27,710 nucleotides of DNA from Pseudomonadota bacterium (lineage in GTDB: Bacteria > Pseudomonadota > Alphaproteobacteria > Sphingomonadales > Sphingomonadaceae). The position numbers and the translations under genes were made by a program. The DNA lies in NCBI GenBank assembly GCA_023422695.1, contig JAFAGN010000230.1:1-27710 (forward strand). Reading direction: 5' to 3'. Below, piece after piece: positions 22,345 through 27,710 of the stretch (positions are counted from its first letter, which is position 1; every line of letters begins with the position of its first letter). The notes under the pieces were generated by a model. That model did not search any database, had not been told where the DNA came from, and saw only the letters and a list, made by a program, of their open reading frames with translations.

Positions 22345-23118
22345 ATGGATGAACTGGCGCTCGATTTCGAACTCACCCCCGCGGCCCCGGAGCGCGATGA
22401 TGCGCTGCAACTTTCGTTCGATAGCTGGGAAGGGCCACTCGACCTGCTGCTGGCGTTGGCGCGCAGCCAGAAGGTCGATCTCAAACAGATTTCGATTTTG
22501 GCGCTGGTCGAACAATATCTGACCTTCATCGCCGAAGCGCGCGAGCTGAAGCTGGAGGTGGCGGCCGATTATCTGGTGATGGCGGCCTGGCTCGCCTACC
22601 TCAAATCGGCGCTACTGCTGCCCAAGGATCCGCTCGAAGAACCGTCGCCCGACGAACTCGCGCTGCGCTTGCAGCTGCGCTTGCAGCGGCTGGCGGCAAT
22701 GCGCGAGGCTGCGGCACGGCTGCTGGCGCGCGACCGTATCGGCCGCGATGTGTTCCTGCGCACGAAGCCCGAGGGGCTGCGCGACGTCAAGGTCCGACGC
22801 TGGGACGCCAGTCTGTACGACCTGCTGGCGGCCTATGGTCAGGTCAAACTGCGCTCCGAACCGGTGGTGCACATGGTCTCGCGTCGTCCGGTGGTCACGC
22901 TCGACGCCGCGCTGCACCATTTGCAGCGGATGATCGGGGTCAAGCTCGACTGGGCCGAACTCGCCGATTTCCTGCCGCCGGATTATGTCGGCCCGCTGCG
23001 CCGGTCGGCGATTGCATCGAGTTTTGTCGCGGCGCTCGAACTGGCGCGGCAGGGACGCGTCGATCTGAAACAGGACGGGGCGTTTGAGCCCCTTTATCTG
23101 AAGGCAGCTGGAGCATGA
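22345..23118 (+). CDS. scpA: Segregation and condensation protein A (kleisin)
   Basis: 257 aa. Typical N-terminus LSFDSWEGPLDLLLALARSQKVDLKQISILALVEQYL, in which the FxGPLDLLL motif contacts the SMC head and ScpB. Then come AADYLVMAAWLAYLKSALLLP and the C-terminal winged helix that binds the other SMC head. ScpA bridges an SMC dimer and acts with ScpB in chromosome condensation. The start overlaps nothing; the end overlaps scpB by four bases (ATGA), indicating coupled translation at near-equal levels. The length is in the usual range. Confidence 0.94.
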   Translation: MDELALDFELTPAAPERDDALQLSFDSWEGPLDLLLALARSQKVDLKQISILALVEQYLTFIAEARELKLEVAADYLVMAAWLAYLKSALLLPKDPLEEPSPDELALRLQLRLQRLAAMREAAARLLARDRIGRDVFLRTKPEGLRDVKVRRWDASLYDLLAAYGQVKLRSEPVVHMVSRRPVVTLDAALHHLQRMIGVKLDWAELADFLPPDYVGPLRRSAIASSFVAALELARQGRVDLKQDGAFEPLYLKAAGA

Positions 23119-23708
23119 TCGACGATTTGGAACGCGCTATCGAGGCGATGCTGTTCGCCAGCGATGAACCGCTCGATCCGCGGCAGGTTGCCGCGCGGAT
23201 GGGCGACAAAATCACGGCGGGGCAGGTCCGGACGATCATCGGGACGATCGCTGCGCGCCATGCCGGCAGCGGCATCGAGCTGGTCGAACGCGGCGGGAAC
23301 TGGCACTTGCAGACTCCCGCCGATCTCGCCCATTTGCTGCGCCGCGAACGCGACGACCCGCGAAAGCTGTCGCGCGCTGCCGCAGAGGTGCTGGCAATCG
23401 TCGCCTATCACGAGCCCGTCAGCCGCGCCGAGATTGAGGCGATCCGTGGTGTGCAGACGTCAAAGGGCACTCTGGATGTGCTGATGGAGGCCGAGTGGAT
23501 CGCTCCGGCGGGACGCCGCGAGGTGCCGGGGCGGCCGCTGATCTACAAGACCACCGACGCATTTTTGCAGCATTTCGGCCTTAGCAGCCGCAAGGATTTG
23601 CCGGGTATCGACGATCTGCGGGCCGCTGGATTGCTCGATCCGGTCGACCTCGCTTTTGACGATGCGATGGGCGAGCTAGACCTAGTAAAAGACGGCGAAG
23701 AAGCTTAG
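23115..23708 (+). CDS. scpB: Segregation and condensation protein B
   Basis: 197 aa with two winged-helix domains: IEAMLFASDEPLDPRQVAARMG at the N-terminus, and then AAEVLAIVAYHEPVSRAEIEAIRGVQTSKGTLDVLMEAEWIAPAGRREVPGRPLIYKTTDAFLQHFGL, shown here only to mark the second domain by its VAYHEP...GRP...FLQHF landmarks. ScpB dimers bind the middle of ScpA in the SMC complex. ATG 23115 lies inside the scpA stop. tatA follows 25 bp after its end. Confidence 0.93.
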   Translation: MIDDLERAIEAMLFASDEPLDPRQVAARMGDKITAGQVRTIIGTIAARHAGSGIELVERGGNWHLQTPADLAHLLRRERDDPRKLSRAAAEVLAIVAYHEPVSRAEIEAIRGVQTSKGTLDVLMEAEWIAPAGRREVPGRPLIYKTTDAFLQHFGLSSRKDLPGIDDLRAAGLLDPVDLAFDDAMGELDLVKDGEEA

Positions 23709-23733
23709 ATGAGCGCCGCAAGGAGAATTTGAT

Positions 23734-23967
23734 ATGGGTAGCTTCAGCATCTGGCATTGGCTGATCGTCGGCATCCTCGTGCTGCTGCTGTTCGGCAAGG
23801 GCCGGTTTTCCGACATGATGGGCGATGTCGCCAAGGGCATCAAAAGCTTCAAAAAGGGCATGGCCGAAGACGACGCCCCGCCCGCTGCGCCGAAGCATAT
23901 CGAAGGCCAGCGCGCGCCCGATGGCGCCCCGATCGCGACCCCGACCGCCGAGCACGACAAGCTCTGA
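23734..23967 (+). CDS. tatA: Sec-independent translocase protein TatA
   Basis: 77 aa. A short periplasmic start (MGSFSIWHW), one membrane helix (LIVGILVLLLFGKGRF) with the FGKGR hinge, then an amphipathic helix (SDMMGDVAKGIKSFKKGM) and a polar Pro-rich tail. TatA oligomers form the pathway for folded proteins with twin-arginine signals. AAGGAG lies nine bases upstream of ATG 23734. It opens the tatABC operon directly after scpB, an order common in alphaproteobacteria. Confidence 0.95.
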   Translation: MGSFSIWHWLIVGILVLLLFGKGRFSDMMGDVAKGIKSFKKGMAEDDAPPAAPKHIEGQRAPDGAPIATPTAEHDKL

Positions 23968-24000
23968 TTCTGGTCCGGCGACGGAGGGAAGTTCTAATCG

Positions 24001-24387
24001 ATGTTCGACGTCGCGCCCACCGAGCTGCTGCTCGTCATTGTGGTGGCCCTGGTCGTCATCGGCCCCAAAGACCTGCCAAAAGCCATGCGCTTCGTCGGCA
24101 AATGGATGGGCAAGGCGCGTGGCATGGCGCGGCATTTTCGGTCCGGGCTCGACACCATGATGCGCGAGGCCGAGCTCGAGGAGCTCGAAAAGCAATGGCG
24201 CGAACAAAATGACGCGATCATGCGCGAATTTCCGCGCATCGACGATGTGAACGCGCCGACCCCAGCGTCGAAACCGGCCACCACACCGTCTGCCGCAACG
24301 ACCGATCAGGAGGCGGACCAAGCCGCCGCCGCAACCGCGCCAGTCGAAACCCATGCGGTGCCGCCGCGCGACGGCCCGCTGCCATGA
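24001..24387 (+). CDS. tatB: Sec-independent translocase protein TatB
   Basis: 128 aa. N-terminal helix FDVAPTELLLVIVVALVVIGPKDLP with the GPKDLP hinge and a conserved acidic residue (Glu8) in the membrane segment, then a longer amphipathic helix (MRFVGKWMGKARGMARHFRSGLDTMMREAELEELEKQW) and a Thr/Ala/Pro-rich tail. TatB forms the substrate-binding complex with TatC. The Glu at position 8 and the longer amphipathic helix set it apart from TatA. It overlaps tatC by four bases. Confidence 0.95.
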   Translation: MFDVAPTELLLVIVVALVVIGPKDLPKAMRFVGKWMGKARGMARHFRSGLDTMMREAELEELEKQWREQNDAIMREFPRIDDVNAPTPASKPATTPSAATTDQEADQAAAATAPVETHAVPPRDGPLP

Positions 24388-25193
24388 CCGCCGAAACCCC
24401 GATCACGGCGCAGGATGAGGATGGCGCGGGCGGCAAGATGCCACTGCTGGACCATCTGATCGAGCTGCGATCGCGGCTGCTCAAATCGCTGGTGGCCATC
24501 GCTTTGGCCTTTGGCGTTTGTCTCTATTATGCCGAACCGATTTTCAGCATCCTCGTTCAGCCGCTCGTTGCGGCGGGGCAGGGCAAGATCATCTATACCC
24601 AGCTGTTCGAGGCGTTTTTTGTCCAGATCAAGGTCGCGCTGTTCGCTTCGATGATGATCGCCTTTCCGGTCATCGCGAACCAGCTATGGAAATTTGTCGC
24701 GCCGGGGCTGTACCGCCAGGAAAAGCGCGCGCTGTTACCTTTCATTCTCGCGACGCCGGTACTGTTCAGCGCGGGGGCGTGCCTCGCCTATTTCGTCACC
24801 GTGCCGGTTGCGCTGAAATTCCTGCTGGGCTTTCAGGGGGATATGGGCGGCATCGAGCAGGAAGCACTGCCGTCGGTTGCCAATTACCTCAGTTTCATCA
24901 TGCAGTTCATCATGGCGTTCGGGATTGCGTTCCTGCTGCCGATTTTCCTGATGCTGATCGAGCGGTCGGGGCTGGTCACGCGCGACCAGCTGGTATCGGC
25001 GCGGCGCTACATGATCGTTGCCGCCTTCGCGATCGCCGCGGTCGCAACGCCCCCTGATATCCTGAGCCAGTTCCTGCTCGCGATCCCGCTGATCCTGCTT
25101 TACGAAATGTCGTTGTTTGCGATCTGGTTTACCCAGCGTCGACGCAAAACAGGCGCCGAAGAGGCGCCTGTCGAGCCTCTCGAAGAGGCTTAG
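24384..25193 (+). CDS. tatC: Sec-independent translocase protein TatC
   Basis: 269 aa, six membrane helices. The conserved N-terminal HLIELRSRLLKS (signal-recognition face), FAPG-like FVAPGLYRQEKR after helix 2, and the C-terminal PDILSQFLLAIPLILLYEMSLF are present. TatC binds the twin-arginine motif. It starts inside the tatB stop (ATGA). The last ~45 bases of the gene fold into two adjacent perfect hairpins. An evident client, the signal-bearing protein at 2962-3375, is encoded in this window. Confidence 0.96.
   Translation: MTAETPITAQDEDGAGGKMPLLDHLIELRSRLLKSLVAIALAFGVCLYYAEPIFSILVQPLVAAGQGKIIYTQLFEAFFVQIKVALFASMMIAFPVIANQLWKFVAPGLYRQEKRALLPFILATPVLFSAGACLAYFVTVPVALKFLLGFQGDMGGIEQEALPSVANYLSFIMQFIMAFGIAFLLPIFLMLIERSGLVTRDQLVSARRYMIVAAFAIAAVATPPDILSQFLLAIPLILLYEMSLFAIWFTQRRRKTGAEEAPVEPLEEA
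25149..25190 (+). terminator. Two adjacent stem-loops in the 3' end of tatC
   Basis: ACAGGCGCC, loop GAAGA, GGCGCCTGT (25149-25171, perfect 9-bp stem), followed by AGCCTCT, loop CGA, AGAGGCT (25174-25190, perfect 7-bp stem). Both lie within the coding end of tatC. No long T-run follows, so they may end transcription weakly or protect the 3' end of the mRNA. Confidence 0.5.
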
Positions 25194-25213
25194 GGTAAGC
25201 TTGTTCGTTACGC

Positions 25214-25342
25214 TTAGTTGATAGCGTCGCTGCCAGCCTGACCCACCGATTCGATATCGCGGCCCGCACCCTTGACGGTGTTGCAACCGGTGACGACGAC
25301 ACTTGCCAAAACGGCGAGAATGATTGCGCGGAAACTCGTCAT
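25214..25342 (-). CDS. Entericidin-like small lipoprotein
   Basis: 42 aa from ATG 25342 with an AGAGG-type ribosome site about nine bases upstream. Lipoprotein signal MTSFRAIILAVLASVVVTGC, with Cys20 as the lipidated residue, then NTVKGAGRDIESVGQAGSDAIN. The TGCNTxxGxGxDI pattern is diagnostic of the entericidin A/B family. In E. coli EcnA/EcnB form an antidote/toxin pair linked to stationary-phase lysis. Here there is a single copy with no partner beside it, as often in alphaproteobacteria, where the role is unknown. It is convergent with tatC, 20 bp away. Confidence 0.88.
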   Translation of the reverse strand: MTSFRAIILAVLASVVVTGCNTVKGAGRDIESVGQAGSDAIN

Positions 25343-25496
25343 TTTTTCAAACCTCTCTGGATGGGATGCAAAATGGCCCGGCGCGCTTTCGAGGGGGGGG
25401 AGGGAAATGCGGGCCGGGCCAATGTTGCTGAGCAGCGCTGCGGGGGGGCGATGATCGCTGCTCGAATGGGAAACGAGCCAGTTGTCCAATAAGTTC
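25343..25496. other. G-rich structured spacer upstream of the entericidin-like gene
   Basis: No gene. It holds two perfect inverted repeats: TGGCCCGGC/GCCGGGCCA (25374-25382 and 25413-25421) enclosing a run of eight Gs, and GAGCAGCG/CGCTGCTC (25430-25437 and 25456-25463) enclosing seven Gs. On the plus strand 25393-25418 has four G-tracts of three or more and meets the usual G-quadruplex pattern. The promoter of the entericidin-like gene should lie here but no clear -35/-10 pair is seen. Confidence 0.55.
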
Positions 25497-25540
25497 CCGA
25501 AAAAAATCGCGCGAATGAAATAAATTTGCGATTTTTTCGG
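25497..25540. terminator. A/T-tract hairpin between mgtE and the entericidin-like gene
   Basis: CCGAAAAAAATCGC (25497-25510) and GCGATTTTTTCGG (25528-25540) pair with one bulged A, around a 17-base AT-rich loop. On the minus strand it lies 36 bp after the mgtE stop and would end that transcript. The T-tract is inside the stem rather than after it, so it is not a classic terminator. Confidence 0.55.
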
Positions 25541-25575
25541 CCCAACGGATTCGCTTTTCGATTCCAGTGGGTTGG

Positions 25576-27030
25576 TCAGCCCATCGTGGTCAGACCGCTC
25601 GCCACGGCGAGGCCGAGAAAGGCCAGAAAGCCCATGGAATCGGTGGTCATCGTGACGAAAATCGAGCTGGCGACCGCAGGATCCTGATCGAGCCGGTCGA
25701 GCAGCAGCGGGATCGCAACCCCGGCAACCCCCGCCACGAAGATGTTGACGATCATTGCCGCGGCGATGACCCCGCCAAGCTGAGCGTTGGCGAACCATAG
25801 TGCTGTCGCGCACCCGGCAATCAGCGCGATCGTCCCGCCATTGAGCAGCGCGATCTTCATTTCGCGCCAGATGGCGCGCCAGCTGTTCGAATCGGTGAGC
25901 TGGTTCATCGCGAGCGCGCGCACCGTCACCGCCAGCGTCTGGGTCCCGGCATTGCCGCCCACCCCGGCGACGATCGGCATCAGTGCGGCGAGCGCCACCA
26001 TTTGTTCGATCGCTCCGCCGAAGAAGCCGACGATCGACGAGGCGAGCAGCGCGGTGCCGAGGTTCGCGACCAGCCAGCGCACCCGCGCGCTGTAGGTTTC
26101 GCGGATCGGTTCGTTGATGTCGCCGTCGCCCGCACCCGACAGGCGCAAAATGTCCTCACCCGCCTCTTCCTGAATGATGTGCACGATATCGTCGACGGTG
26201 ATCATGCCGACCAGCCGCCCGGCGCGGTCAATGACGGCGGCCGAGATCAGCGCATATTTCTGGAAGCGCAGCGCAACCTCTTCCTGATCCATGTCGACCG
26301 GGATCAGCGTCTGTTCGCGCTTCATCACATCGCTGATCGCGATGTCGCGCGGGGTGCGCAAAATCCAGCTCAGCTGGCAGGTGCCGACCGGGCGATGCAT
26401 CGGGTCGACGATGAAAATTTCCCAGAAATCGCTCGTCAGTTCGGCATCTTCGCGCAGGCGGTCGATGACGTCGCCGACAGTGACATGCTCGGGTACCGCG
26501 ACCAGGTCGCGCTGCATCAGGCGTCCGGCGGATTCCTCGGGGAAGGAGAGGGCGTCCTCGATCGCGGCGCGATCTTCGGGCTCCATCGCGTCGAGCACCG
26601 CCTGCTGCTCGTCGGCCTCCATATCCTCGATGATCGCGACGGCGTCGTCGGTATCGAGTTCGGATGCGAGTTCGGCGACTTGCTCGGGCGCGAGCAGATC
26701 GATCAGCTCCTCGCGCACATAATCGTTCATTTCCGCCAGCACGTCGGCGGACAGCATATTGCCGAGCACGGCGGCAAGCATCGGGCGCTCGTCGCTGCGC
26801 GCCAGCTCGAAAAGGTCGGCGATGTCGGCGGGGTGGAGGCGGCCGATGCGTTCGCGCGCGGCTTCGCCTTCGCCGGCTTCGGCGAGTTCGATCACGTCGC
26901 GGACGAACTCGGGCTTCAACCGGTCGTCCTCGTCGAGTTCGGTTTCGGTCTCGCGCGCTACAGCATCACGGTCGCGATCGTCGGTGATGGCGACATCCTC
27001 GGCGGACCGGGAATCTTCGCGGTTGTCCAT
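25576..27030 (-). CDS. mgtE: Magnesium transporter MgtE
   Basis: 484 aa. A variable acidic start (~1-35) precedes the MgtE N domain of superhelical repeats (LHPADIADLFELARSDER, LIDLLAPEQVAELASELDTDDAVAIIEDM), two CBS domains (~165-290: SAGRLMQRDLVAVPEHVTVGDVIDRL and AISDVMKREQTLIPVDMDQEEVALRF), and a membrane domain of five helices (~320-484) with PIVAGVGGNAGTQTLAVTVRALA. The GGNAGTQ motif and the following acidic residue form the Mg2+ pore. The N and CBS domains close the channel when Mg2+ is high. ATG 27030 has GGAGG seven bases upstream. It is divergent from the cyclophilin gene. Confidence 0.95.
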   Translation of the reverse strand: MDNREDSRSAEDVAITDDRDRDAVARETETELDEDDRLKPEFVRDVIELAEAGEGEAARERIGRLHPADIADLFELARSDERPMLAAVLGNMLSADVLAEMNDYVREELIDLLAPEQVAELASELDTDDAVAIIEDMEADEQQAVLDAMEPEDRAAIEDALSFPEESAGRLMQRDLVAVPEHVTVGDVIDRLREDAELTSDFWEIFIVDPMHRPVGTCQLSWILRTPRDIAISDVMKREQTLIPVDMDQEEVALRFQKYALISAAVIDRAGRLVGMITVDDIVHIIQEEAGEDILRLSGAGDGDINEPIRETYSARVRWLVANLGTALLASSIVGFFGGAIEQMVALAALMPIVAGVGGNAGTQTLAVTVRALAMNQLTDSNSWRAIWREMKIALLNGGTIALIAGCATALWFANAQLGGVIAAAMIVNIFVAGVAGVAIPLLLDRLDQDPAVASSIFVTMTTDSMGFLAFLGLAVASGLTTMG

Positions 27031-27198
27031 CGCGCGGTCCTCCCTGTCAGTGTCGGCGGCTGGCCGACGGGCCGTGTCCTCCCCCTAGTCCCGGCGCCCG
27101 CATATGGCAACGCCGGGGAGCGCGCGGCGGTAATTAATGCGTGGCTTTGGCGGCCCGGCTCGCTATGGCACCGCCAACATTCGCTACAGGAGCCGATC

Positions 27199-27648
27199 AT
27201 GACCGACCAGACCCTTACCCTTTCGCTGTCGACCGGCGACGTCGTCATCCGCCTGCGCCCCGATCTGGCGCCGCTGCACGTCGAACGCATCACCCAGCTC
27301 GCCAGCGAAGGCTTTTACGACGGCGTTGTTTTCCACCGCGTCATCCCCGGCTTCATGGCGCAGGGCGGTGATCCGACCGGCACCGGCATGGGCGGCAGTC
27401 CGCTGCCCGATCTGCCGCAGGAATTTAACAGCCTCCCGCACATTCGCGGCGTGTGCTCGATGGCGCGGGCGCAGAACCCGAACAGCGCGAACAGCCAGTT
27501 TTTCATCTGCTTTGACGACGCGCGTTTCCTCGACAATCAATACACCGCCTGGGGCGAAGTGATCGAAGGCATGGAAAATGTCGACGCGCTGCCCAAGGGC
27601 GAGCCGCCGCGCGAACCCGGCAAGATCGTCAAGGCGACGGTTTCTTAA
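27199..27648 (+). CDS. Cyclophilin-type peptidyl-prolyl cis-trans isomerase
   Basis: 149 aa from ATG 27199, chosen because AGGAG lies seven bases upstream. It has VVFHRVIPGFMAQGGDPTGTGMGG (active-site Arg and the substrate-binding FxxQGGD), ANSQFFICF, and YTAWGEVIEGM. No signal peptide, so a cytoplasmic PpiB-like enzyme that speeds proline isomerisation during folding. The W of the cyclosporin-binding pocket is not seen in its usual place. The frame is open for 1.2 kb upstream, but that part is the antisense of mgtE. Confidence 0.9.
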   Translation: MTDQTLTLSLSTGDVVIRLRPDLAPLHVERITQLASEGFYDGVVFHRVIPGFMAQGGDPTGTGMGGSPLPDLPQEFNSLPHIRGVCSMARAQNPNSANSQFFICFDDARFLDNQYTAWGEVIEGMENVDALPKGEPPREPGKIVKATVS

Positions 27649-27658
27649 TTCAGGTGTC

Positions 27659-27680
27659 GCCCCCCCCCAGGCGGGGGGCG
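27659..27680 (+). terminator. Possible terminator after the cyclophilin gene
   Basis: A run of Cs, a short AGG spacer and GCGGGGGGCG can pair into a GC stem just after the stop codon. No T-tract is present; the stem is low-complexity, so support is weak. Confidence 0.35.
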
Positions 27681-27710
27681 CCCACGGCGTGGGATAAGGG
27701 GGGGAGCGGG

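Noticed and set aside
25480..25492. GTTGTCCAATAAG near the mgtE end, resembling the transposon end motif
   Set aside because: Shares only TTGTCC in the right arrangement; no inverted partner or target duplication nearby.
25343..25813. Long minus-strand frame extending the entericidin-like gene into mgtE
   Set aside because: The lipoprotein signal at ATG 25342 defines the gene; the upstream part is a shadow of mgtE and of the spacer.
26002..27198. Upstream in-frame extension of the cyclophilin gene
   Set aside because: It is the antisense of mgtE; ATG 27199 with its own ribosome site gives a normal-length cyclophilin.

Overview
The window is about 27.7 kb of high-GC chromosomal DNA. It most likely comes from an alphaproteobacterium of the order Sphingomonadales (Sphingopyxis/Sphingomonas-like). 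This rests on the protein types and gene order: ispH-thrB-rnhA, argS-SPOR-nagZ-scpA-scpB-tatABC, a Caulobacter-type cpa/tad cluster, a cold-shock gene next to an infA copy, and typical small alphaproteobacterial lipoproteins. No tRNA, rRNA or CRISPR array was recognised.

Layout. (1) 1-473 is the 3' end of a class III aminotransferase. It converges on a minus-strand string csp-infA-(46 aa)-(70 aa) that has a good sigma70-type promoter overlapped by a perfect inverted repeat. (2) 1581-4435 holds a PhoR-like histidine kinase, and divergently from it a Tat-exported small protein and a fumarylacetoacetate-hydrolase-family enzyme, closed by a hairpin terminator. (3) 4492-11647 (minus) is a Flp/Tad pilus operon cpaA-cpaB-cpaC-cpaD-cpaE-tadB-tadC. 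The cpaF ATPase, expected between cpaE and tadB, is missing, and so is the pilin gene. (4) 11725-13140 holds a FAD-dependent oxidoreductase and a DUF1508 protein. (5) 13171-15330 is a compact 2,160-bp transposon. (6) 15314-17729 (minus) is ispH-thrB-rnhA. (7) 17891-25193 (plus) holds a lipoprotein, then argS, a SPOR protein, nagZ, scpA, scpB, tatA, tatB and tatC. (8) 25214-27648 holds an entericidin-like lipoprotein, a structured G-rich spacer, mgtE (minus), and a divergent cyclophilin.

The most unusual item is the transposon. It begins 5'-TG and ends CA-3', has 24-bp imperfect terminal inverted repeats (20 of 24 positions identical), and is flanked by a perfect 5-bp duplication GCGCC. Extra copies of the end motif (A)TAAGTTGTCC lie inside both ends, as in Tn7/Tn5053/Mu-type transposons. 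Its only substantial gene encodes a 558-aa protein with no DDE transposase motif that I can see. The C-terminal half of that protein looks like serial helix-turn-helix modules of the kind found in TniQ/TnsD target selectors. The insertion hit the last codon of rnhA, so the transposon end now supplies the final residues and the stop codon of RNase HI. Removing the element and one target copy by eye restores a rnhA reading frame ending one codon after the insertion point.

The rest is mainly housekeeping: peptidoglycan recycling and cell envelope (nagZ, SPOR), chromosome segregation (scpAB), Tat export (tatABC, with one evident Tat substrate at 2962-3375), isoprenoid and threonine synthesis (ispH, thrB) and magnesium uptake (mgtE). 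All identifications come from reading motifs; no database search was run.
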